From assembly GCA_018417955.1 (NCBI GenBank), contig JACTVC010000014.1, positions 1,054,001-1,118,000 on the forward strand: DNA of 64,000 nt, read 5' to 3'. Every line of letters begins with the position of its first letter. Within the stretch, counting starts at the first letter, position 1. A model generated the notes under the pieces. The model worked only from the letters and a program-made list of their open reading frames with translations. It had not been told where the DNA came from and did no database searches. The stretch is from Laccaria trichodermophora. Its lineage: Eukaryota > Basidiomycota > Agaricomycetes > Agaricales > Hydnangiaceae. This document shows positions 25,501-36,066 of this stretch, piece by piece. The position numbers and the translations under genes are program-made.

Positions 25501-27231
25501 TACCATTGAAGGTGGTACATCATGTTGGTCTGAGAGATCCAGATAATCCTTGCAAACCTGGAGAGGTAGGACTTGAGAATGTAACAAAAAACCTTCAGAA
25601 TGACGCTCACCAGAACAAGTCTGGCAAAATGACTTCAGGTGACAGATCATTTAGATCCGCATTCAGCGTCCAAAACGGAGCTTCACCGTTTCTTACGAGA
25701 ACAACGTCCCCAACCTGCAAAATGATAAGAAGAAAAACTCCAAAAGAAAAAAAATTGCTTACTTCATACTTTTCGCCGCCAACTATGGCCGACTTTAAGA
25801 ACTCGGATGTCGGGGAAACCCTTTCATCCTTTGACCAATCAGTTGGGTTGGGCCCCTTCGCTTTTGCTACAAGCCGGCGTAGGCATAAAAAGGCTTCTCT
25901 CTTATGACTCTCTTTCTCTGCCTTGCTGAGGGGGTGGTAGGGAGGTCCTATGATATCCAACTTCTCATGCACGCGACCCCAAGCTAAAGCAAATATGGAC
26001 GGCGTGACTGTGGTCCGGTTGAGATTTTCTTTCTTCAGGACGGCAGTATCCAGATCGCCAATGAATGACTTTGGTTGTAGTATCCTCTTCCGTTGAGCAA
26101 GCTGGGGTATATAATGGCGTTCCCAGTCCGACGTGGATTGTGATTTACTGAGCAGATACCGGATGATTGGTGCCTTTCTTAGTCGACTTTGATCAGGCTG
26201 GTCAAATTCTTCAATGGCCCGTCGAATACCGGGAACCTTTCCATACCCATCAGATTTGGCTGGTTGAGATGGTATAGAAACTTACTGCATCCCAAAGATC
26301 TTGTTCCACATATGTACGGCCAAAAATGTCCACTGTTTCCTTGAAATTTCTGAGGAAAGCCTCGGGGCTTTCAGGATGTTGCTGAGCAGCGGACAAGATT
26401 ACCAGTCTGGCGATGTGCCGAGGTGTGTAGAAAGGCCGATAGAAAGGTTCATACGCTTTTGACGGCTTCTCCAAGATATAATAAGCGAATAACGTCTCGA
26501 TGCATACCAACCTTCATAGGTGGCATATCAGTACAGACCATCCTGCAATATTCTTCGAATAACTCACTCATCCTCTGGGTTATAGCTGATTGTATAGCGA
26601 AATATCGCGCCCAGACGAAGGTACACAGGCTCATCGTCATCTTCCTCTTCCTGTCCTTCATCCTCATCCATATCGCTCGGTTTGGCCACTGCGTAACCAG
26701 CCCCCTCGAACGCTTGATCTTTCCCATGGTCTTCCTCCAGATCAGTCAATGGTACCATTTCATTCCTGTGTCTCGGATCGAAGAACGAGAAGTTGGTGAG
26801 AATTCTGATAGGTTTCGTATTCGCGCCTTCTTGTTCCTCCGCATCGTCGATATCTTCTCCGTTGAGGTTGAGGTCCTGAGTCTCAATCACCTCGGGTCCT
26901 TCATGCCGGTAGTACGCAACTAAGCCTCACATTCAGACCTCTATTTTTGATGGAAGAAGTGTCAGCACGTACCGGGAGGCAGCTGCTGTTGTTTCGGTGC
27001 CTAAATTGCATTCTGATGTGAGTTACCCCTCGGTCGTATTGAACGACTGCATACTCTGTCATGGTTTGTCGCGTTGCTTCTGCGCTTTTGGGGTATGCCG
27101 TTGGACGATGAGGCGGCGGTGGACTGGGCCGATATCGACGTAGAGGCCCGTTCCTGCGCTGATAGCGTTGCAGCCTCTCCAGGAAACGAAACTTCAAACG
27201 CGCTAGGTCGCTGACGTCGTGAGTTTGCCAT
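22554..27231 (-). CDS. DNMT1-type cytosine-5 DNA methyltransferase
   Basis: Methylates cytosine C5 in nuclear DNA, probably copying marks at replication. Domains in order: a disordered N-terminus ([14 protein letters not shown]); an RFD domain over two or more exons ([40 protein letters not shown]); BAH 1 ([19 protein letters not shown]); BAH 2 ([19 protein letters not shown]); and the catalytic domain with motif [15 protein letters not shown] (about 24550), motif [16 protein letters not shown], motif [11 protein letters not shown], motif [19 protein letters not shown] and motif [16 protein letters not shown]. It ends in an acidic [15 protein letters not shown] tail. All key residues are present. 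No CXXC zinc finger was seen. The catalytic Cys codon is split by an intron (24153-24206). N-terminal exon borders are approximate. Confidence 0.9.
24153..24206 (-). other. Intron splitting the catalytic cysteine codon of the methyltransferase
   Basis: On the minus strand the exon ends GGTTTCCCATG at 24207; the intron GTAATTAG...CACACAG follows; the next exon starts TCAAACCCATTCC at 24152. Joining gives GGT TTC CCA TG|T CAA, that is GFPCQ, the motif IV that holds the catalytic cysteine. Without splicing the cysteine does not exist. Confidence 0.8.
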
Positions 27232-27628
27232 CGTCAAAGAAGAAAAAGAGCTTAAACCTTGGCTTTTTAACTTTGGTTGATGGTTCGGCCTCCGCAAAAT
27301 ATGTGCACGTGACTAACATACATAATTAATAGGGGCTTTGGTCAAGCTTTGGTATGGTGTCTTTTCGCATTCAGTCGCATACTTATTATACATAAAACCG
27401 CTAGTCACACATAGGAAATTGAGCGAACGGACTATAGAATGGACATATCAAGTTTAATAATAAATGAATTAAGATTTACGGCGAAGCAACGCATTCACTA
27501 GGAGGGGTCCAAAACCACAGATTTTGGAAGATTTTGGAAATGCGGTTCTTACCCTCTTCAGGGGGCAGAATGCAACTTGATTCGTGTGTGAGTACCTCGA
27601 CGGAATTGAACCTCTTAACGACCGCAAT
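27232..27628. other. Intergenic, upstream of the methyltransferase
   Basis: AT-rich gap that must contain the methyltransferase promoter and the 3' flank of the unknown gene to the right. No clear TATA box or other element. Confidence 0.35.
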
Positions 27629-28749
27629 TCAGTCGTTGCCTTTTTCCTCCGCCAGGATATGCTCATGAACAAGTCTCTTCACGCTCTCAGTCTCGGAATA
27701 TTGTCAAAGTGGCAGTTTCAAACAAAAAAGGACAATAGCTTACATCATCGCCTTCAATCCATTCGACTGTGGCGTTGTCCCAGATAGAGACCCGGTAACG
27801 TCTCGCCTTGCTGATTTCTTTGACCCAGATAACCAGACAATGGAAGGTGGTGGTGTTGTTCGGCGATGGAACATTACGATATCTATAAGGACCTGGCTGT
27901 GTCAGGCACCAGGTTAGTCGAAGGAGTCCGGATGGAGGAGGAAGTGAGGGGTGTATGAGGTTTACGGATCTGAAACTCAAATATCAACTTGAACTTGCTT
28001 TGAACGGAGGAAATATTGATCACCGAACCAGTCGCGGGAGTTCGTTTTCCAAGGGTACCGGATCGAGATTTGGCAGCTGGCCATGGAAAATGAATTGTGT
28101 CATAATTTCTCCCGGTCATGCTGCAAAGTATTTCCATATTTCATGAGAAACCGCAAAACCTGCATAATCTAACGGAGAATTAGAAATTTCTCTGGATACG
28201 GTTGTAGATGATACACACCAAGTATGCCCCACTCTCAGTGGCAATGATATAGATCTAGATCAGTACATACACATTGGTAAGTCTTCATCGTTCTTTAGCT
28301 TGATGCATTCCGGTCACTCACGTCGCTGATGCGGGGCTGATTGGCGCAGAGGTCCACGTATATTTCTTGTCCCACGCAACCTTTTTCCTGTTTGTAAGAT
28401 CAACGCCTCTAAAATCTTGTGAACCCTACCAAGATTCTCTGATTGTCGGTAGATATGATAGAGCCGTCCAAGTGTTTCCGGCATACTGATTCACTGTTAA
28501 TGGAAAAAGAAAAAAAAGAAAAGATGACGAACGATGGGGAAGAATAATAGACAGTGAGAAGATTGATTAGCTTGAAATCATCAACAACTTCCTTGTGCAT
28601 TTTCATCAATGCTGGTTCATAGAATCAGCGGAAGAATAACAAGATTATAAGTTGCTGCAACTTTGAAGGGTGGCATCTTTATCATGTACATTTGCGACGG
28701 TAGGGACAACGAGCAACCATGGGCGCGAGCGGGAGGCTGTATGTTCCAT
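27629..28749 (-). CDS. Hypothetical multi-exon protein
   Basis: Not recognised. The reading was built by joining frames at GT-AG sites. A start at 28749 gives MEHTASRSRPWLLVVPTVAN, then MKMHKEVVDDFKLINLLT, YAGNTWTALSYLPTIRESW and KKVAWDKKYTWTSAPISPAS. A second block, possibly a separate gene starting at 28137 (MEILCSMTGRNYD), reads FKLIFEFQIR joined over an intron to PYRYRNVPSPNN, CLVIWVKEISKARRYRVSIW and WIEGDD, then over another intron to TESVKRLVHEHILAEEKGND and the stop at 27629. The frame holds over the joins inside each block, but the link between the two blocks (28140-28330) is uncertain. No domain, signal peptide or clear membrane segment. Confidence 0.45.
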
Positions 28750-29532
28750 ACTCGATGATATTGCTTGGAGCAGGGAAAGGAGGCGACTTTATAGAGGGTT
28801 CTTGGTATTTCTATTGCTCCAAATTCGTCTGGCACAGAAATTCTCAGGTTTTGGACTCTATCGTCGTCGTCGTCATTGCCAAGACAGTCCCGCCTCGTCT
28901 TGCCCGTCGCTTTGACGGTACCGGAAGAACGTCGTGGAGAACGTCATTGCCGTCGCACATGGAGTTCAAGCCCTGTGGCCTTCGAATTCTGTGGAGTGAG
29001 CTCGGGGATCCGGACGGACACGATGACCTGAGGTTTGAGCGATCGATTGGATTAACTTCATGATGACGGTCACGAGGACGGTTGGGGCGACTGAGGTTAG
29101 TGCAGCGTTACTAGTACCGACGTGAATGTACAGTCGATCGATTTCACCCAAACATGTATATTGAGTTGCAACAGCCACCTGCACCATGGGAGGAATCAAT
29201 GGGGAGAACGTAAGGAAGAAAGAGACGACAAAGAGAAATAGATACTACAAGTAACGAGGGAGACAACAATAGTGGTCCATACAAGTTTTTGGTTGCTTGG
29301 GTTTATAATTACAGTTAGTTTGTTGTGTGATATCCGAACGAGAAATCGGCGGTCAACGGACAGAAAAAGAAATTTGAATGAGCCGTGTAATAAGGTAGAT
29401 GGTACCGAGTAGGAGAGGGAGAGAAAATGAAAGGGTTACATGACGTCCTAAGCCGGCAAAAAAGTCCAAGACAAGGCTTCATCGAACAGAACCAACAACG
29501 CAACAAAAACACGAAGAATCAATGTTTTAGTT
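28750..29532. other. Region without a supported gene
   Basis: Only short frames on both strands, none with a recognisable motif. A short TCGTCGTCGTCGTC trinucleotide run lies at about 28860-28873. The right part is the 3' flank of the Hog1 gene. An extra 5' exon of the unknown gene at 27629-28749 may lie here. Confidence 0.35.
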
Positions 29533-31322
29533 TCACGCAGTAAGAACGATTCCGTTTGCTTGGAGAGTGCCATTATCTGGCCCAGCTAGAGCACCCCCTG
29601 GAATTCCGCTCGCCGTGATCGATGCTTCGCCTACTTGGTGGAAGTCTTCGGTGATCGAGAGAGTGAATGAGGTTCAGCTGCAATAACGCAATAACGCTTA
29701 CCCAGAATTTCACTGTACATCATGACTTTCCATGTGTCCACTGGAAGATCAGCATCATTGAAACTCCAGTCAAACTTTTCTGCGGCGACGGGTTCATCGG
29801 TGGGATCGTGATAAGGTGAAACGTATTCATGCCCTAGCGATTGGGTGGCATCTATACGTTTCCGGGGATCGAACACCAGCATCTTCTCAAGAAGGTCAAT
29901 GGCTATGATAACAACGTCAGAACGAAGAGATTAATGACATCATATCATACGGACCATCTGGATCCGCTGTGCGAAGCTTCTGACTGAAGGGAATGCGTTC
30001 ACGTTTTGGCAGGCTTTGAACAAATCGAAGCGTCTGGAAAACATACGATATTAGCCTCGAGGTTGTGGTCAATTGATCGATGACGACAACTCGCATTTTC
30101 GCTGCATATGGTTTCGATGACATCATCAGGCGGTGTACCCAACAATTCGGTGATGATCGAAAACTGATTAACGTCTGACGGCGGAAAACATTGTAATATT
30201 GCACCCAGGGAAATGAACGGTGACGTACGATCTTTGCCTGGGAAGAGGGGTTTGCCCTCCAGCATCTCCGCGAAAATGCAACCAGTGCTCCAGATATCGA
30301 CGGCGACATCATACTTTTGCCATGTCAACATAATTTCTGGTGCGCGATAATATCGTGTGGAGACATAGCCAGTCATTTGAGGGTCCTGAATGCGCGCAAG
30401 ACCAAAATCGCAGATCTGAAAAGCAAATGTAGGAGAGGTCAGCAGCGTGTTATGTGACCAGCAGATGCGAGTACCTTCAAATCACAGTTCTCGTTTACAA
30501 GAATGTTGCTCGGTTTCTAACACGAGTCGAACGATAAGCGTGGTTTGCTCGGTAAGAAAAAATAGCGTACAAGGTCACGATGAACTACGCCAGCTGAGTG
30601 CACATACTTGAGACCACGCTGTCAGAGGTATCATGGTGAGAATCGACTCAATGCGAAAAGAGACAAGAGGAACGCACCAGAATTTGGTAAAGGAAATACT
30701 GGATGAACTGTTTCTCAAGCGGTCGAGATGTGAGCAGTCGATGTAAGTCAGTTCCGAGGAGTTCGGTCACAAAGTATCTGTCGCAAAACTTGTCAAGAAA
30801 TCTCCCAGCGAACTCGAGGGGAGACTGACAGATCCTCAAGGGGAGAAATGAAGACATCGCTAAGGCTGATAATCTGGCCAAAATGAGCTGGTTTATTAGG
30901 AAAGAGAACGAAGAGCGGCACATACATTTTCATGTTGAATGTGCTTGAGAAGCTTGAGCTCCCGGTACGTTCTTTTGCTCAGCACTGGTGTGCTGAATGG
31001 CTTCATGATCTTCTTGATCGCCACAGACGCGCCCGTAAGTTGGTCCTTGCTCGAACTGTCGAGCAGACACGGTCAGAAACGCCTTGGTTACGAGTCATTC
31101 ACCAAGCTTACCAGACGAGTCCAAATGCACCTCACACCGGGCATTAGCCATGATACTGATCAAAATGCCTCTCGAAGCTCACCCATTCCAACTGGTTGGA
31201 GATCGACATATCTTGTTGTGACCTAGAGGTTGAGTAGAGCGGTTAATGAAGGGCGTCGGAAATTTGGCAAGAAGCTGGACCTCGAAGGAAGTTCCAAAGA
31301 TGCTGAGTTTGACGAACGACAT
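29533..31322 (-). CDS. HOG1: Hog1/p38-type stress-activated MAP kinase
   Basis: Serine/threonine kinase that moves to the nucleus after osmotic or oxidative stress. Exon 1 gives [14 protein letters not shown], spliced to [14 protein letters not shown] (glycine loop), as in Hog1 orthologues. Further signs: [20 protein letters not shown] after the hinge, the activation loop with [17 protein letters not shown], where TGY is the dual-phosphorylation motif of the Hog1/p38 class (Fus3/Slt2 have TEY), [14 protein letters not shown], and the C-lobe [16 protein letters not shown]. The C-terminus is [12 protein letters not shown] at 29533. About nine short introns; full length for the family. It shares a 435-base divergent promoter with Mcr1. 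Confidence 0.95.
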
Positions 31323-31757
31323 GTGAGACCGTTGAAGTTGAAGGCAAAATTACTGGAGATCAGGAGAAGGGAGGGAAAGAGTATCCTAAGGAGGAATGAT
31401 TGGGGGAGGAGGGGGCAATCGAACTGATGGACGTGGTATAAACCCAAGCTGGCTTTTGAAGAGTTTCTATAACCCTTGTTTGTGCCAATCCGATCCGTTT
31501 TGGGTCATTTCTCATCGCAAATCTTGTGAAAACCTTCCTTTCTTCGTTGTTTAGAAACCGTCTACCTCATTTCGGGTATCTCACTTGTAAACACTTGATA
31601 TCTATGGGTTTTACTAGGTATTTCGACGGCGAGAAGGCTCGAGAAGGACAAATCGGTTTCGATGACGCACTTACCCTGAGGGTCCCTGACCTCGTGTGAC
31701 AAAAATTAGTAAACATGAGAAATTATTTATTATTTGCCTGAGTGACCATCTTCACCC
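31323..31757. promoter_or_regulatory. Divergent promoter, HOG1 / MCR1
   Basis: The two start codons face away from each other across 435 bases. The HOG1 side is rich in CTCC on the coding strand (GCCCCCTCCTCCCCC near 31415), a possible initiator or stress-type C-rich element. No TATA box seen. Confidence 0.4.
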
Positions 31758-33167
31758 ATGTCGTTCCTCAGAGGGGCTGTTGCTCGTTCATTCGTACGTA
31801 GCTTATATTCAATGTGATAGTTAGCTAACATTATCACAGGTTGCCGGTACAAGGAGCTACTCAGCAGCCTCGGCACCCAAGAAGGCTTCCAACCTACCCT
31901 TCTGGCTTCTGGGTACTGGTGTGGTATCCGCTGCCGGATATTGGTATCTTGAACACAATGCTAAGACCTTCGCTCCAAAGCAGGAGAAGAGCCCTCTTGA
32001 CCCGGAGCAGTTCATCGACTTCAAACTGAAGAAAACTGAACCATACAACCACAATACATCCAAGTATGTTTCTTGTACGAGCATCGTTTGAGAATGACTC
32101 TAAACCTGTCTTTATTCAAGGTTCATCTTCGAGCTGCCCAATGGTGAAGCTTCTTTGATCCCCGTCGCGTCGTGTCTGGTTGTGAAGAGCTCTGACCCAG
32201 AGGCCTTGAAGGATGCCAAAGGCAAACCCATCATCCGTCCCTACACTCCGATCTCCGGACCTGATGTTAAGGGTGAACTCACTCTCCTCGTTAAACGCTA
32301 CGAGAACGGGAACGCCTCGAAACATATTTTCAACCTCAAAGTCAGTCTTCATTAATCAGCCGTATTTGCTGACCTCATCACAATTTTGCAGGAAGGTGAT
32401 ACCCTGGCGATGAAGGGCCCCATCGCCAAGTTCCCTTACAAAGGTTTGTAGTCCTTCAATGGCGTTAAGACGGTCTGGAGCTCACTCCCATACCCAGCTA
32501 ATGAATTCGAGGAAGTTGCATTGATCGGCGGAGGCAGCGGAATGTAAGCGTCTCTGGAATTCATTTCAAGGCCAACTCAAGATCATTCTCTCCGTTAGCA
32601 CCCCTCTTTACCAAATCTTAAACCACGCTCTCCTGGACAAGAATAACAAGACTAAATTCACGCTCCTGTTCTCCAACGTGACCGAACAAGATATCCTCCT
32701 CCGTGAAGAGTTCGACGCGCTGAAACAGAAGTACCCCAAGAAGTTTGACGTTGTATACATTCTTGACAAGCCTAGCGAGACCTGGACTGGTACGTTCCGC
32801 CATCACTCTCATTTCGCTAGCGGTTTGAACCTTCTCTTCGCAGGGCCTACTGGGTACATATCCTCGGAGATTATCAAGCAACACGTCCCACCCGCAACGC
32901 TAGGTGACAAAGTTAAGGTCTTTGTCTGCGGTCCGTAGTTCCGTCGGAATTTCTTTTACACGGCAAAAATAAACCTTGCTCGTTTATGAACAGGCCCCCC
33001 ACCACAAGTGGCCTCGCTCGCCGGAAAGAAAGCCGGTATGAAGCAAGGTGAACTTGGCGGTATTCTCAAAGAACTGGGATATACCGAAGACCAGGTCTGT
33101 TGTCTCTTAAGCTTGAACACAAGATCGTGCTAACGAATCCACGCGTTGACAGGTTTACAAGTTTTGA
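31758..33167 (+). CDS. MCR1: Mitochondrial NADH-cytochrome b5 reductase
   Basis: FAD enzyme that passes electrons from NADH to cytochrome b5, serving sterol and antioxidant metabolism at the mitochondrial outer membrane/intermembrane space. The N-terminus MSFLRGAVARSFVAGTRSYS is a mitochondrial presequence, followed by a membrane segment (FWLLGTGVVSAAGYWYL). The FAD-binding motif is RPYTPIS (about 32240), the phosphate-binding GGGSGITPLYQIL (about 32528-32620) and the NADH site CGPPPQVASLAGKKAG (about 32930-33035). It ends TEDQVYKF at 33167. Roughly 340 residues and eight introns, usual for Mcr1. The membrane anchor separates it from the shorter Cbr1 form. Confidence 0.94.
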
Positions 33168-35104
33168 ACGCTGGTGTTTGTGTTGACACAATACCGCGAC
33201 CAGATCTTTACAAATGGAAACAAGGACACCATTGGAATTCGCAAGGACTAGGACGAAGACAAGGAGGAGATGATATCCCATAGATTCACCTCCTTGTGAG
33301 ATGCTTTAGATCTTCAACGTAGAGCTTTTTGGAGTACGACTGCTAACATATCTGTCCAATGATATCTTCAGATTCCAGTTTCAACTTTTGGACAACAAAT
33401 CTTTGAAGTTTGAAGCTTTTTCGCAAGTATAACCGTCATCTCGATCCCGTGTTGCAAATCCCTAAACTCCTTTGCGCATTGATAACGTGGTTTATTCGCT
33501 ATTCTGGAAGCAGTTAGGCTATTGACCTTGGGGGCATCCATCGATGATGTAGTGGGACTATCAATTGCGTCATGGCGTTAATCAATGATTCAATCCGTGT
33601 CATTGTGATAGTCAAAAGCTATCGGTGACTTCCAACTTACGCTGTGTGTAGCTGGCAGTGCAATTGTAGGGTCCGGGTAGGACATGAGGACAAAGGGCGT
33701 CATGCGCGATAGATTCAGTTGGACCCCTCCAAATGGTCAACAAAATTTGGACAGCCTCATCAAAAGATCAGTCGAGTTTCGGCGGGCGCTTACAATCTTA
33801 GGGGGCATTTTGTCCCGTTCAGGGAGAGAAACGTGAAGCGTTCAGTTGAGTTCTGGCAAGTACGGATTGTCTGGAATACAGCTCGAAGTTTTTCTGCTAA
33901 ACAGCTGGGATTTGCAGATTTCATTTGGACGTTCGAGTGGCTCAGCTCAAAAGTCGCATGACGTTCAGCCTAAAAGGATGGTGGTTATTCCAGTCTTGTC
34001 CTTCAGCTTCTGGCTTGTGTAAAATGCACTTAGATTTTTGCAGTGATAGGGTCCTGGATCGCTTTCCTCGCAAATACCAGGAATTGGCTGCCATCTGTGC
34101 GTTCATGATGTGGTTCTTTAAAGATGTGCGGGTTTTTTAAATTTTACCTACCGTATGTTATGCTAACTTTTGCCGCGAAGGAATGCTGGCACAAGGACAA
34201 CTCTCTTCAACAAGAGTAAATGGTTTTCATCCGTCGAAACGGGGGATCAGCTCCCCCTTTTCTTTCAAATGTCATCTGCCACATTGTCCACTTCCACCAT
34301 CGATCTCACTGTTCAATTTTTTTGGTATCATTCCATTGTCCTGAGCTGAAACTCGGTTGCTGGCTCTGCTTTGTCCGACCCACAGTTGCCAGCCCCCTGA
34401 ATCACGACGCGTCCACTTCCTTTGTCGTTATTTTGTCACGTGTGCAAGAAATTGAAGAATGTGAAAGTCAAGTGGAGCCTGGAGGTTCTGATCAAGGTTT
34501 CCAATTGATATCAATTCCTGCTCTCAAAAATTGAGCCACAGGACGAGGGTCGCGTCACTCATCTGTTTACACTGGAAAACAACGAGTCCCTGTACAGAAG
34601 AAGACAAGGCACTTCGAAGTACAAAACTCCCTCCCTCTCCCTCCAATCCTTCTTCGCAATTTGGAAGAACAGAATCCGAAAAGAATCCAAGCTCAATTCC
34701 AATTCAATTGAAGTTTGTGACATACGAAATCTTTCAGGTTTTTTGCAGGGTCCTCATAACCCTTTTGGGCACTCCCTTTCAAGCCAGATAAAGCAATTGC
34801 GCCACACGTGACATCTCACCTCCTCATCTTTTCCAAACGCGAACAAGACCCCTCCCAACTTGGATGCTACCTTGTCCATCGCTAGGACACCGCTCCTCCG
34901 GCGCGTCGTATATAACCTCGAGCACAATGGGGAACCCCTCATCAGCATCACAGCTGTTCTCATCGTCCAAAAATAACGAACACACCACTGTTGCTCCCAC
35001 GCCTACACATCACGCTTGAATTCGCGTCGATACACGTACCGCTTCGCTAATACCACCATCCTATCTATCATTACCCCCTCTCGTAACGCCACTTTAAACC
35101 CATA
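33168..35104. other. 1.9-kb region without a supported gene
   Basis: Short frames only; the longest (33719-33961 and 34220-34534, plus) show no motif and no plausible splice partners. The last 300 bases contain the promoter of the small gene at 35105. Confidence 0.4.
34906..34917 (+). promoter_or_regulatory. TATA box of the small gene at 35105
   Basis: CGTATATAACCT lies about 195 bases before the ATG. C-rich CCCCTCCC at 34851-34858 resembles a stress-response (CCCCT) element. The leader after it is C/T-rich, as in strongly expressed fungal genes. Confidence 0.45.
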
Positions 35105-35317
35105 ATGCCTTCCTACGGAATCGCTCCCGTCTCGCCCACCCACGGTTTCTTCCCCTCTGGGTCGTCTTCCCCCAATGCATTCGGATCGTTCCATCAGAAT
35201 CCTCGGGAGGTCCATAGCATATACACCGCGTTCAACCCTTCCTCATCCTCTCAAAAGCCCCAGGGCCAGCATTATCAGAGCGGAAAGGGCGGGTTGAAGA
35301 GGTTCTTTGGGTTGTGA
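35105..35317 (+). CDS. Small Ser/Gly/Pro-rich protein, 70 residues
   Basis: Single-exon frame beginning MPSYGIAPVSPTHGFFPSGS and ending GKGGLKRFFGL. No known domain, signal peptide or membrane segment. Support for a real gene: a clear TATA box and pyrimidine-rich leader upstream, long apparent 5' and 3' untranslated regions, and a protein with a compact basic/hydrophobic C-terminal tag (LKRFFGL) after a low-complexity body, a plan seen in small stress-induced fungal proteins. It could be an SR-like disordered effector of unknown role; function is not assigned. Confidence 0.55.
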   Translation: MPSYGIAPVSPTHGFFPSGSSSPNAFGSFHQNPREVHSIYTAFNPSSSSQKPQGQHYQSGKGGLKRFFGL

Positions 35318-36066
35318 CGCCTTAATTGGCCTTCACAAATTCGAGTCGGGAACAAGAGATTTCTTGGCCCATGTGTGCTCTTTTGAGAGCGAAAACACGA
35401 ATACGCAGACTTGTTCTGATTTCACAACGCGCGCACACCTTTCAACATCTCCGGGACGGTCGCTTGTCCACACAGGTCTACACCCACACCCTCCTTTTTA
35501 TTTTTATCGTCCTGCCACCTATCTACCCACATCCATCCACCTGCATGCATTATCTTATTCCAAGCATAGATCACCCCCTACTGTATCAATACCTCTCTCT
35601 CTTTTCCATGTATCTTGACCAACAGAATACCCTTTGCAAGGGTCTGAATTGAATTTAAATCTGACTACACCAACCTTGGTCCAACTGAGCACTCATTAGT
35701 TTTTCTATGAAAGATATCCCGAACCTCAGGTAATAGTCTGCTTTTATGCACTTTAATATACCGTACAACCTCTCTATCAACATGTTGTATCTGCGGGAGT
35801 TGTTTGAACTGCAGGGTACCTACCAAGGAATCAAGGTTCTCGACAAGCGTTGTAAGAACATCCGCTCGAAATGCTTTCAGGCCTCACGTTGACATTGCGT
35901 TGACAAGTTGTTTCGAATAATGAAATTTGTTTTGTCTACATATCGATACAGTGTTATGTATGTTACGGTAGTAAATGCTGATAATGATGCAATAATGAAT
36001 GAATGAAATGGCTTTCCACGAAACGATGAATGAGTTGATGCATTATCCAAGAGACTCGTAAATCAG
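35318..36066. other. 3' regions of the small gene and PCF11
   Basis: Convergent 3' flanks. Open frames here read as low-complexity leader-like sequence. ATGAATGAATGAAATG at about 35995-36010 is a short direct repeat. No gene found. Confidence 0.4.

Noticed and set aside
33719..34140. Plus-strand frames in the 33-35 kb gap
   Set aside because: Short, no recognisable motif and no plausible splice joins.
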